From Populus alba (Eukaryota > Streptophyta > Magnoliopsida > Malpighiales > Salicaceae), in NCBI RefSeq assembly GCF_005239225.2, contig NC_133298.1:124001-188000 (forward strand): DNA of 64,000 nucleotides, read 5' to 3'. A program made the position numbers and the translations under genes. The notes under the pieces were generated by a model, which was not told where the DNA came from, searched no databases, and saw only the letters and a list, made by a program, of their open reading frames with translations. Positions 47,721 to 60,400 of this stretch are shown here, in pieces; the stretch's first letter is position 1, and every line of letters starts with the position of its first letter.

Positions 47721-50700
47721 CGTTTGCGGAAGAAAGTCCGATGTAGAACAAGTAGCAGAAGCATACATGCTCAAGAGGGATCACCCGAAATTCAAAGGCA
47801 ACTGAATTTCGGCAACCGGGGCATCGAAGTCGGAATGCCGCGAAACTCACCGAGTCAAAGCGTTTCGCCGTTTGCGGAAGAAAGTCCGATGTAGAACAAG
47901 TAGCAGAAGCATACATGCTCAAGAGGGATCACCCGAAATTCAAAGGCAACTGAATTTCGGCAACCGGGGCATGGAAGTCGGAATTGCCGCGAAACTCACC
48001 GAGTCAAAGCGTTTCGCCGTTTGCGGAAGAAAGCGATGTAGAACAAGTAGCAGAAGCATACATGCTCAAGAGGGATCACCCGAAATTCAAAGGCAACTGA
48101 ATTTCGGCAACCGGGGCATCGAAGTCGGAATGCCGCGAAACTCACCGAGTCAAAGCGTTTCGCCGTTTGCGGAAGAAAGTCCGATGTAGAACAAGTAGCA
48201 GAAGCATACATGCTCAAGAGGGATCACCCGAAATTCAAAGGCAACTGAATTTCGGCAACCGGGCATCGAAGTCGAATGCCGCGAAACTCACCGAGTCAAA
48301 GCGTTTCGCCGTTTGCGGAAGAAAGTCTGATGAGAACAAGTAGCAGAAGCATACATGCTCAAGAGGGATCACCCGAAATTCAAAGGCAACTGAATTTCGG
48401 CAACCGGGGCATCGAAGTCGGAATGCCGCGAAACTCACCGAGTCAAAGCGTTTCGCCGTTTGCGGAAGAAAGTATGATGTAGAACAAGTAGCAGAAGCAT
48501 ACATGCTCAAGAGGGATCACCCGAAATTCAAAGGCAACTGAATTTCGGCAACCGGGGCATCGAAGTCGGAATGCCGGCGAAACTCACCGAGTCAAAGCGT
48601 TTCGCCGTTTTGCGGAAGAAAGTATGATGTAGAACAAGTAGCAGAAGCATACATGCTCAAGAGGGATCACCCGAAATTCAAAGGCAACTGAATTTCGGCA
48701 ACCGGGGCATCGAAGTCGGAATGCCGCGAAACTCACCGAGTCAAAACGTTTCGCCGTTTGCGGAAGAAAGTATGATGTAGAACAAGTAGCAGAAGCATAC
48801 ATGCTCAAGAGGGATCACCCGAAATTCAAAGGCAACTGAATTTCGGCAACCGGGCATCGAAGTCGGAATGCCGCGAAACTCACCGAGTCAAAGCGTTTCG
48901 CCGTTTGCGGAAGAAAGTATGATGTAGAACCAGTAGCAGAAGCATACATGCTCAAGAGGGATCACCCGAAATTCAAAGGCAACTGAATTTCGGCAACCGG
49001 GGCATCGGAAGTCGGAATGCCACGAAACTCACCGAGTCAAAGCGTTTCGCCGTTTGCGGAAGAAAGTCCGATGGAGAACAAGTAGCAGAAGCATACATGC
49101 TCAAGAGGGATCACCCGAAATTCAAAGGCAACTGAATTTCGGCAACCGGGGCATCGAAGTCGGAATGCCGCGAAACTCACCGAGTCAAAGCGTTTCGCCG
49201 TTTGCGGAAGAAAGTCCGATGTAGAACAAGTAGCAGAAGCATACATGCTCAAGAGGGATCACCCGAAATTCAAAGGCAACTGAATTTCGGCAACCGGGGC
49301 ATCGAAGTCGGAATGCCGCGAAACTCACCGAGTCAAAGCGTTTCGCCGTTTGCGGAAGAAAGTCCGATGTAGAACAAGTAGCAGAAGCATACATGCTCAA
49401 GAGGGATCACCCGAAATTCAAAGGCAACTGAATTTCGGCAACCGGGGCATCGAAGTCGGAATGCCGCGAAACTCACCGAGTCAAAGCGTTTCGCCGTTTG
49501 CGGAAGAAAGTTGATGAGAACAAGTAGCAGAAGCATACATGCTCAAGAGGGATCACCCGAAATTCAAAGGCAACTGAATTTCGGCAACCGGGGCATCGAA
49601 GTCGGAATGCCGCGAAAACTCACCGAGTCAAAGCGTTTCGCCGTTTGCGGAAGAAAGTGATGTAGAACAAGTAGCAGAAGCATACATGCTCAAGAGGGAT
49701 CACCCGAAATTCAAAGGCAACTGAATTTCGGCAACGGGGCGAAGTCGGAATGCCGCGAAACTCACCGAGTCAAAGCGTTTCGCCGTTTGCGGAAGAAAGT
49801 ATGATGTAGAACAAGTAGCAAAAGCATACATGCTCAAGAGGGATCACCCGAAATTCAAAGGCAACTGAATTTCGGCAACCGGGGCATGGAAGTCGGAATG
49901 CCGCGAAACTTACCGAGTCAAAGCGTTTCGCCGTTTGCGGAAGAAAGTCCGATGGAGAACAAGTAGCAGAAGCATACATGCTCAAGAGGGATCACCCGAA
50001 ATTCAAAGGCAACTGAATTTCGGCAACCGGGGCATCGAAGTCGGAATGCCGCGAAACTCACCGAGTCAAAGCGTTTCGCCGTTTGCGGAAGAAAGTATGT
50101 AGAACAAGTAGCAGAAGCATACATGCTCAAGAGGGATCACCCGAAATTCAAAGGCAACTGAATTTCGGCAACCGGGGCATCGAAGTCGGAATGCCGCGAA
50201 ACTCACCGAGTCAAAGCGTTTCGCCGTTTGCGGAAGAAAGTCCGATGGAGAACAAGTAGCAGAAGCATACATGCTCAAGAGGGATCACCCGAAATTCAAA
50301 GGCAACTGAATTTCGGCAACCGGGGCATGGAAGTCGGGAATGCCGCGAAACTCACCGAGTCAAAGCGTTTCGCCGTTTGCGGAAGAAAGTCCGATGTAGA
50401 ACAAGTAGCAGAAGCATACATGCTCAAGAGGGATCACCCGAAATTCAAAGGCAACTGAATTTCGGCAACCGGGGCATGGAAGTCGGAATGCCGCGAAACT
50501 CACCGAGTCAAAGCGTTTCGCCGTTTGCGGAAGAAAGTATGATGTAGAACAAGTAGCAGAAGCATACATGCCCAAGAGGGATCACCCGAAATTCAAAGGC
50601 AACTGAATTTCGGCAACCGGGGCATGGAAGTCGGAATGCCGCGAAACTCACCGAGTCAAAGCGTTTCGCCGTTTGCGGAAGAAAGTTGATGAGAACAAGT

Positions 50701-51640
50701 AGCAGAAGCATACATCTCAAGAAAGGGATCACCCAAATTCAAAAGGCAACTGAATTTCGGCAACCGGGGCATCGAAGTCGGAATGCCGCGAAACTCACCG
50801 AGTCAAAGCGTTTCGCCGTTTGCGGAAGAAAGTATGATGGAACAAGAAGCAGAAGCATACATGCTCAAGAGGGATCACCCGAAATTCAAAGGCAACTGAA
50901 TTTTCGGCAACCGGGGCATCGAAGTCGGAATGCCGCGAAACTCACCGAGTCAAAGCGTTTCGCCGTTTGCGGAAGAAAGTCCGATGTAGAACAAGTAGCA
51001 GAAGCATACATGCTCAAGAGGGATCACCCGAAATTCAAAGGCAACTGAATTTCGGCAACCGGGGCATCGAAGTCGGAATGCCGCGAAACTCACCGAGTCA
51101 AAGCGTTTCGCCGTTTGCGGAAGAAAGTATGATGTAGAACAAGTAGCAGAAGCATACATGCTCAAGAGGGATCACCCGAAATTCAAAGGCAACTGAATTC
51201 GGGCAACCGGGGCATCGAAGTCGGAAATGCCGCGAAACTCACCGAGTCAAAGCGTTTCGCCGTTTGCGGAAGAAAGTATGATGTAGAACAAGTAGCAGAA
51301 GCATACATGCTCAAGAGGATCACCCGAAATTCAAAGGCAACTGAATTTCGGCAACCGGGGCATCGAAGTCGGAATGCCGCGAAACTCACCGAGTCAAAGC
51401 GTTTCGCCGTTTGCGGAAGAAAGTATGATGTAGAACAAGTAGCAGAAGCATACATGCTCAAGAGGGATCACCCGAAATTCAAAGGCAACTGAATTTCGGC
51501 AAACCGGGGCATCGAAGTCGGAATGCCGCGAAACTCACCGAGTCAAAGCGTTTCGCCGTTTGCGGAAGAAAGTATGATGTAGAACAAGTAGCAGAAGCAT
51601 ACATGCTCAAGAGGGATCACCCGAAATTCAAAGGCAAACT

Positions 51641-54600
51641 GAATTTCGGCAACCGGGGCACGAAAGGTCGGAATGCCGAAACTCACGAGTCAAAGCGTTC
51701 GTGCCGTTTGCGGAAGAAAGTATGATGTAGAACAAGTAGCAGAAGCATACATGCTCAAGAGGGATCACCCGAAATTCAAAGGCAACTGAATTTCGGCAAC
51801 CGGGGCATCGAAGTCGGAATGCCACGATAACTCACCGAGTCAAGCGTTTCGCCGTTTGCGGAAGGAAGTATGAGTAGAACAAGTAGCAGAAGCAATACAT
51901 GAAGAGGGATCACCCGAAATTCAAAGGCAACTGAAGCACGAGGGAAGTCAATGCCGCACTCAGAGTCAAAGCCGTTTGCGTTTATGGAAGAAGAGTATGA
52001 TGTGAACAAGTCTACAGAAGCAATGCATGCTTCTCAACCCGAGTTCAAATTTAAAGGCAACTGAATTTTCGACAGTTGCCGCGCGAGTCCGAAGCGTTTC
52101 GCCGTTTGATGAAGCAAAGTCTGGTTTGCAGGATTTCGGCAAAGTTCGAATGTCGATATCCGAGTGGTAATTGTCGGTTTGCTGGCGTTTATTAGATTCT
52201 TGTTTAATATGGTGCACGTAGTTAGATAGGCCGCGAGCTAGTGACCTGAATGTAGGATTCAAGAGGATCCCCGAAAATTCGGAGAGTGTACTTTGAATGT
52301 GTCTCGGCTGCAGAACTTCAGGCGGCGGCAGTTTTGTTGCTGGAAGAAGTACGTTGATGTAGAACAAGTAGCAGCTGGCCATGCTCAGAAGAGGGATCAC
52401 CCGAAATTCAAAGGCAAGAATTTCGGCAACGGCATCGACAGTCAGGAATGCCGCGAAACTCCCGAGTCAAACGTTTGCAGGGCGCGTTTGCGAAGAAAGT
52501 GTGATGTAGAAGTAATGGACATGCTGAAAGAGGATCAACCTGAATTCATGAAGGCTAACTGAATTTTCGGCAACCGGGGAATCGAAGTGGGTCGGGTATA
52601 GCAGAAGCTTGTCAGCCAATGTCTAAGAGGCGTGTGAACGCAGCGTTTCGTCGTTTGAAAGTTATGATGTAGAAGCGCAAGTAGCAGAAGCATACAGTGC
52701 TAAGGGATCAGCATCGTGTAACGAGGTTTTGTTTAATGGTCATTAATGGCAACTGATTTGTTCTGAATTTCTTATGCAACCCGGTGCAGCGTATTTTTTG
52801 AAAAATTGTAATGGCGACGAATCGTCGGAAAACTCACCTTGAGGCAAAGCCGTTTCGCTCGTTTGCGGGAAGTCGAGGAAAGTCCGCTGATTAGAACATT
52901 CGGGACCATACTGCTCATTGTTCTGGGAGGGAATCAAAATTTCAAAGGCAAACTAAATTTCGCTAAACGGCGGGGCATGGTAATAGTCGCTAAGTTGCGC
53001 GAAGGCTCACCGAGTCAAAAGACGTTGTGCGAATAAGTCCGATGTAGACAGGCTAAGCTAGAAGCATACATTTCAAGAGGGAGTGGCTACCCGAAAATTT
53101 GTGCTAACTGATTTTTGTGGAGAACAGATGGACAAGTCACGCGGCTAGCTAAAGCCCTTGTTTCGCGGAGAACAAGTCCGTGGTAGTTGCAGAAGCATAC
53201 ATGCTCAAGAGGGATGCACCGAAATTCAAGTTAGCAACTGAATTAAGGCAACTGAATTATTTCGGCATGGGTGCGGGGCACTCGGGGAAGTCAAGAATGC
53301 GCGAGTTGATAACTAGCGAGTACGCGAGTCAATTATAGTGTTTCTGTGCGGTCGTTTGCGGAAGAAAGTCGCGATGGAGAACAAGTAGCAGAGCATACAT
53401 GCCTTAGATGGGATCATGCTCGATGAAATTCAGGAAAAGCAAGTGATTTCCGGAATTTCGCAACCGGAGGCATTGATTGGATTGGGTATAATCTGCTGTC
53501 CCGAATGAGGCCGCGGCGAAACTCACCGAGTCGAGGTGAAAGCGTTTCGCGTCGTTGACGGATGCGAGTAGAAAGTCCTGATGGATTTGACAAGTAGCAG
53601 AGCATACATGCGGTCATTTATTTGCACGGAATCACCGACAGAATTCAAAGGCAACAGAATTTCGGCAAAACCGGGGGCATCGAGGGTCGATTAATGTTCC
53701 GCTGTGAACAGGCTACTCACCTAGCTTATCAAAGCGTTTTTTTCGTTTCCGTTTGCGAAGAAAAGTTTTGATTAGTTTTAGGAACATGTAGCAGAAGCAT
53801 ACAATGCTGAAAGAGGGATAACCCACCCGAATCATAAGGTGAGGCATGAAACTGGCAGGTCGGCAACCGGGGCACGGAAGTCGAAATGCCGCGAACTCCT
53901 CGAGATTGGCGCAACGCGTTTCGCGTTTGCGGAAGAAGTATGATGTAGAAGAAGTAGCGTAGAAGCATACATGCTGCTGTTAAAGAGGGATCAGCCTGAA
54001 ACATTCTGATTACTGAATTTCGACTCTTTCATTTTTGTTGTAACCGGCGGCATTTACGAAGTCGGAATGCCTGGTGCGAAATTACTCAGCCGAGTCGGGA
54101 GTCAAATTGGCGTTTCGCCTAGATTTTTGCTAGGGGGGAAGAAGTATGATGTAGACTGTATGTAGCTGAAGCTATAAATGCCAGGAGGGATTCACCCGAA
54201 TGCAAAGGCAAACTGAATTTCGGCCAACGTGCGGGCGGCATGGAAAGTCCGAATGCCGACGAACTCCCGAGTAAGTGTCCTTTGCGGAAGAATGTTTGCA
54301 GGGTGTAAGTTGTAACATAGTTATTGCTTGTCATATAAGCATATCATGCTCATGAGGGATCAACCTGAAATTATCAAAAGGCAACATAAATTTCGGCAAC
54401 AGGGGCAGGGAAGTCGGATGCCTCTGCGAAACCTGCACGCGATAGTCAAAGCGTTCTTCGCCTGTTTGCGGATGAAGTTTCCTGAATGTGAAGAACAGTA
54501 GCAGAAGCATACACATGCTCAAGTAGGGATCTACCGAAATTCAAGGCAACTGATAATTTCGGCAATGCGGTCGCTAATATGAATGATTCAGGTTAGAAGA

Positions 54601-56953
54601 TGCAAGCGAAACTCACCGAGTCAAGCCTTTCGCCGTTTGTCGGAAGATTGTGTAAGTGCTATGAATTGGAGTAGACAAACGTCAGCAGAAGCCATACATG
54701 CTCAAAGATGGGATCACCCAGATTCAAAGGCAACTGACTAAGGCAACTGATTTTCGGCAACTCGGGGCAATGGAATGTCAGATTATGCCGGCGAACTACT
54801 TACCGAGGTCAAAGTTTCGTTTCGCCGTTTCTGCGGGAAGAAGTTGCCGATGGAGAACGAAGTAGCAAGAAGCATACATCCTTTAAGAGGGATCACTCGA
54901 AATTCAGGCAAGTTGAATTTACGGCAACCGGGGCATCGAAGTCCGAATGCGCGAAACTCACCGAGTCTGTTAGCGTTTCGCCGTTTTTGCGGAATGAAAG
55001 TCTGATGGAGAACAAGTAGGCAGAAGCATACATGCTTCAAGAGGGATCACCCGAAATTCAAAGGGCAACAGAATTTTCAGTGTTTCGCAACCGGGCATCG
55101 AAGTTCGGAATGTCCGCGAAACTCAACCTAGTCAAGCCGTTTCGCCGGTTCTTGCCGGAAGAAAGTTTGAAGTAGAACGATGTAAGCAGAAGCATACATG
55201 CTGAAGAGGGATCATTACCGAAATTCAGGCAACTGAATTTTGGCGGCAACCGGCGGCACGGAAGGGTCGGAATGGCGCCGCGAAAACTCCTTCGAGTACA
55301 GACTGAGTCGATTTTTCGCCGGGTTTGCGGAAGAAAGTAATGAATGTTATTGATTTAGAAGGTATGCAGATAGTTCTTTTATTAACATCGCTCATTTGAG
55401 GGATCTTATTTCCTGTATTAATTCAAAAGGCAACTGAAATTTCGGCAACCCTGGGCAATTGAAGTTCACAAGGATACCCTGCGAACAACTCACAGGGATC
55501 AAAGCGTTTCGCGTTGCGGAAGAACTATCGAATGTTAGAAACAGTAGCAGAAGCATACATGCTCAGAGGGATCACCCGAAATGCAAAGGCAAACTGTAAA
55601 TTTTTTCGGCATTATTCTGCCGGGGCATCGGAAGTCGAATCGGAAACTCACCGTAGGTTTCATTACGTGCGTTTTTTTCCTGTTTGTCTTGGTAAGAAAG
55701 TATTGATGTTTAGACAATAGCGTATGCATACCATGCTCAAGAGGGATCACCACGAAAATTCAAAGGCAATCTCATGAATTTTCGGCAACGACGGGGCATT
55801 TTGACGATAGTCGGAAAGCGCGAAATCTCTGCTTTAGACGGATTCAAATATGCAGTTTCCGATCATTTGCGGAATCGAAAGTATGATGTACGAACAAGTA
55901 AGCGAGCATACATGCTCAAGAGGGATACCCGAGGAATTCAAACTAGAAAGAGCAATCTGAATATCGGCAACCCTGGGGCAATCAGAAGTCGGAAATGCCG
56001 CGAAACTCACCGGAGTCAAAGCATTTCGGCCGTTTGGCGGAGAAAGTATGCATGTAGGGATTACAAGATAGCAGAACCAGTACAAATGCTCAAGATGGGA
56101 TCACCCGAAGAGTTCAATAAGGCAACTGAATTTGTCGGCAACCGGGGCGATCGATGTTGGAATTGGCGGCGAAAACTCACCGAGTCAAAAACGTTTCGCC
56201 GTTTGCGGAAGAAAGTAATGATGTAGAACCAAGTTAAGCAGAAGCACACATGCTCAAGAGGGATCACCCGAAATTCAAAGGCAACTGAATTTCGGTCAAC
56301 CGGGGGCATTCGAAGGGCGGAATGCGTGAAACTCACTGAGTCAAGCGTTTCGCTATTTGCGGAAGAAAGTAAGATGTAAGAACAAGTAGCAGAACCGTAC
56401 ATCTCAGAGGGATCACGCCGAAATTCAAAGGCAACTGAGTTTTCCGGCAACGGGGCAAATCGAAATCGGATGCTCGCCAAACTCACGGAGTAAATCATTT
56501 CGCGTTATGGAAGAAAGTATGATGTATGGAACAAGTAGCAGAGCATATCAAATGCTCAAGATTGAGGGATCACCCGAAATTTCAAAGGCAACCTGAAATT
56601 TCGGCAACCGGGAGGCATCGCAAGTCGGAAGTGCCGCCAAACTCACGGAGTGAAATCATTTTTTGCCGTTTATGGAAAGAAGGTATGATGTAGAACCAGT
56701 AGCAGAAGCATGCATGCTCAGAGGGATCACCCGAAATTTAAAGGCAACTGAATTTCGGCAACCGGGGCATCGAAGTTCGGAATGCCGCGAAACCTCACCT
56801 AGTCAAAGGTTTCGCCGTTTGCGGAAGAAAGTTTGAAGTAAAAGCATGTAGCAGAAGCATACATGCTGAAGAGTGGATCACGCCGAAATTCAAGAGGCAA
56901 CTGAATTTTCGGCAACCGGGGCACGGAAGTCGGAATGTCCGCGAAACTCCTCG
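51641..56953. repeat. Heavily corrupted satellite, probably unpolished sequence
   Basis: Every monomer is still recognisable in pieces but carries many insertions, deletions and short unrelated inserts, for example at 52,100-52,350, 52,700-52,800 and 55,330-55,480. Some variant combinations match block D: TTTGAAGTAGAAC then a GGCACGGAAG word then CTCC(T)TCGAG near 55,160-55,300, and GATGTAGAAGAAGTAG near 53,940. The error rate rises from about 51.65 kb, stays high through about 55.9 kb and eases somewhat before the gap. Real decay of old satellite would show substitutions more than random insertions, so I favour sequencing error, but decay cannot be excluded. Confidence 0.75.
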
Positions 56954-57453
56954 NNNNNNNNNNNNNNNNNNNNNNNNNNNNNNNNNNNNNNNNNNNNNNN
57001 NNNNNNNNNNNNNNNNNNNNNNNNNNNNNNNNNNNNNNNNNNNNNNNNNNNNNNNNNNNNNNNNNNNNNNNNNNNNNNNNNNNNNNNNNNNNNNNNNNNN
57101 NNNNNNNNNNNNNNNNNNNNNNNNNNNNNNNNNNNNNNNNNNNNNNNNNNNNNNNNNNNNNNNNNNNNNNNNNNNNNNNNNNNNNNNNNNNNNNNNNNNN
57201 NNNNNNNNNNNNNNNNNNNNNNNNNNNNNNNNNNNNNNNNNNNNNNNNNNNNNNNNNNNNNNNNNNNNNNNNNNNNNNNNNNNNNNNNNNNNNNNNNNNN
57301 NNNNNNNNNNNNNNNNNNNNNNNNNNNNNNNNNNNNNNNNNNNNNNNNNNNNNNNNNNNNNNNNNNNNNNNNNNNNNNNNNNNNNNNNNNNNNNNNNNNN
57401 NNNNNNNNNNNNNNNNNNNNNNNNNNNNNNNNNNNNNNNNNNNNNNNNNNNNN
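56954..57453. other. Assembly gap of 500 N
   Basis: Exactly 500 unknown bases, the same size as the first gap, so a placeholder. The left side is low-quality D-like satellite and the right side is subfamily F satellite, so the order and distance of the two sides are not proven. Confidence 0.97.
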
Positions 57454-60400
57454 ATGCTCAAGAGGATCACCCGAAAAATTCAAAGGCAACTGAATTTCGG
57501 CAACCGGAGAGGCGATCGGGCTGGGTCTTTGCTGCGCATCGAAGCGACTAACACAAAGTCGGAACAGGGTTAATGCCGCGAAACTCGAGTCAAAGTTTCG
57601 CCGTTTGGGGAAGAAAGTCTGGTTAACCAAAGTAGCAGAAGCATACATGGTCAAAGGGATCACCCGAAATTCAAAGGCAGCGAATATTTCGGCAACAAGA
57701 GGGCATCGAAGTCGGACTAAATGCCTGCGAAACTCACCGAGTCAAAGCGTTTCGCCGTTTGCGGAAGAAAGTCTGATGTAGAACAAGTAGAAGAAGCATA
57801 CATGCTCAAGAGGATCACCCGAAATTCAAAGGCAGCTGAATTTCGGCAACAGGGGCATCGAAGTCGGAATGCCGCGAAACTCACCGAGTCAAAGCGTTTC
57901 GCCGTTTTGCGGAAGAAGTCTGATGTTGAAACAAGTAGCAGAAGCATACATGGTCTCAAGAGGGATCACCCGAAATTCAAAGGCAGCTGAATTTCGGCAA
58001 CGGGGCATCGAAGTCGGAATGCCGCGAAACTCACCGAGTCAAAGCGTTTCGCCGTTTGAGGAAGAAAGTCTGATGTACAACAAGTAGCAGAAGCATACAT
58101 GCTCAAGAGGGATCACCCGAAATTCAAAGGCAGCTGAAATTTCGGCAACCGGGGCATCGAAGTCGGAATGCCGCGAAACTCACCGAGTCCAAAGCGTTTC
58201 GCCGTTTGCGGAAGAAGTCTGATGTAGAACAAAGTAGCAGAAGCATACATGCTCAAGAGGGATCACCGAAATTCAAAGGCAGCTGAATTTCGGCAACGGG
58301 GCATCGAAGTCGGAATGCCGCGAAAACTCACCGAGTCAAAGCGTTTCGCCGTTTGAGGAAGAAAGTCTGATGTACAAGTAGCAAATTCAAAGAAGCAACC
58401 GGGGCATACCGCGATGCTCAAGAGGGATCACCCGAAATTCAAAGGCAGCTGAATTTCGGCAACAGGGGCATCGAAGTCGAATGCCGCGAAACTCACCGAG
58501 TCAAAGCGTTTCGCCGTTTGCGGAAGAAGTCTGATGTTGAAACAAGTAGCAGAAGCATACATGCTCAAGAGGGATCACCCGAAATTCAAAGTGAATTTCG
58601 GCAACAGGGCATCGAAGTCGGAATGCCGCGAAACTCACCGAGTCAAAGCGTTTCGCCGTTTGAGGAAGAAAGTCTGATGTACAACAAGTAGCAGAAGCAT
58701 ACATGCTCAAGAGGGATCACCCGAAATTCAAAGGCAGCTGAATTTCGGCAACAGGGGCATCGAAGTCGGAATGCCGCGAAACTCACCGAGTCAAAGCGTT
58801 TCGCCGTTTGAGGAAGAAAGTCTGATGTAAACAAGTAGCAGAAGCATACATGCTCAAGAGGGATCACCCGAAATTCAAAGGCAGCTGAATTTCGGCAACC
58901 GGGGCATCGAAGTCGGAATGCCGCGAAACTCACCGAGTCCAAAGCGTTTCGCCGTTTGCGGAAGAAACTGATGTAAACAAGTAGCAGAAGCATACATGCT
59001 CAAGAGGGATCACCCGAAATTCAAAGGCAGCTGAATTTCGGCAACCGGGGCATCGAAGTCGGAATGCCGCGAAAACTCACCGAGTCAAAGCGTTTCGCCG
59101 TTTGATGAACCAAGTAGCAGAAGCGCTCAAGAGGGATCACCCGAAATTCAAAGGCAGCTGAATTTCGGCAACAGGGGCATCGAAGTCGGAATGCCGCGAA
59201 ACTCACCGAGTCAAAGCGTTTCGCCGTTTGAGGAAGAAAGTCTGATGTAGAACAAGTAGCAGAAGCATACATGCTCAAGAGGGATCACCCGAAATTCAAA
59301 GGCAGCTGAATTTCGGCAACAGGGGGCATCGAAGTCGGAATGCCGCGAAACTCACCGAGTCAAAGCGTTTCGCCGTTTGAGGAAGAAAGTCTGATGTACA
59401 ACAAGTAGCAGAAGCATACATGCTCAAGAGGGATCACCCGAAATTCAAAGGCAGCTGAATTTCGGCAAACAGGGGCATCGAAGTCGGAATGCCGCGAAAC
59501 TCACAGAGTCAAAGCGTTTCGCCGTTTGAGGAAGAAAGTCTGATGTAGAACAAGTAGCAGAAGCATACATGCTCAAGAGGGATCACCCGAAATTCAAAGG
59601 CAGCTGAATTTCGGCAACAGGGGCATCGAAGTCGGAATGCCGCGAAACTCACCGAGTCAAAGCGTTTCGCCGTTTGAGGAAGAAAGTCTGATGTAGAACA
59701 AGTAGCAGAAGCATACATGCTCAAGAGGGATCACCCGAAATTCAAAGGCAGCTGAATTTTGGCAACCGGGGCATCGAAGTCGGAATGCCGCGAAACTCAC
59801 CGAGTCAAAGCGTTTCGCCGTTTGAGGAAGAAGTCTGATGTACAACAAGTAGCAGAAGCATACATGCTCAAGAGGGATCACCCGAAATTCAAAGGCAGCT
59901 GAATTTCGGCAACCGGGGCATCGAAGTCGGAATGCCGCGAAACTCACCGAGTCAAAGCGTTTCGCCGTTTGCGGAAGAAAGTCTGATGTACAACAAGTAG
60001 CAGAAGCATACATGCTCAAGAGGGATCACCCGAAATTCAAAGGCAGCTGAATTTCGGCAACCGGGGCATCGAAGTCGGAATGCCGCGAAACTCACCGAGT
60101 CAAAGCGTTTCGCCGTTTGAGGAAGAAAGTGTGATGTACAACAAGTAGCAGAAGCATACATTCTCAAGAGGGATCACCCGAAATTCAAAGGCAAAATTTC
60201 GGCAAACGGGGCATCGAAGTCGGAATGCCGCGAAACTCACCGAGTCAAAGCGTTTCGCCGTTTGAGGAAGAAAGTCTGATGTACAACAAGTAGCAGAAGC
60301 ATACATGCTCAAGAGGGATCACCCGAAATTCAAAGGCAGCTGAATTTCGGCAACCGGGGCATCGAAGTCGGAATGCCGCGAAACTCACCGAGTCAAAAGC

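Larger units (their letters stand above)
43501..51640. repeat. 148-bp satellite array, subfamily D (homogenised)
   Basis: From 43.5 to 45.9 kb the monomers vary (TTTGAAGTAGAACATG, GGGGCACGGAAG, CTCCTCGAG, TATGATGTAGAAC). From 46.0 to 51.6 kb they are almost identical to the consensus, alternating mainly AGTATGATGTAGAAC, AGTCCGATGTAGAAC and AGTCCGATGGAGAAC. A three-monomer duplication (offset 445 bp) is visible at 43,559-43,774 and 44,004-44,219. No gene is visible. Confidence 0.94.

Noticed and set aside
47692..47735. CENP-B box-like motif around the GTTTCGCCGTTTGCGGAAG segment
   Set aside because: Only the TTCG start and a few later bases agree with the mammalian 17-bp box; the core spacing does not fit, and plants are not known to use it.
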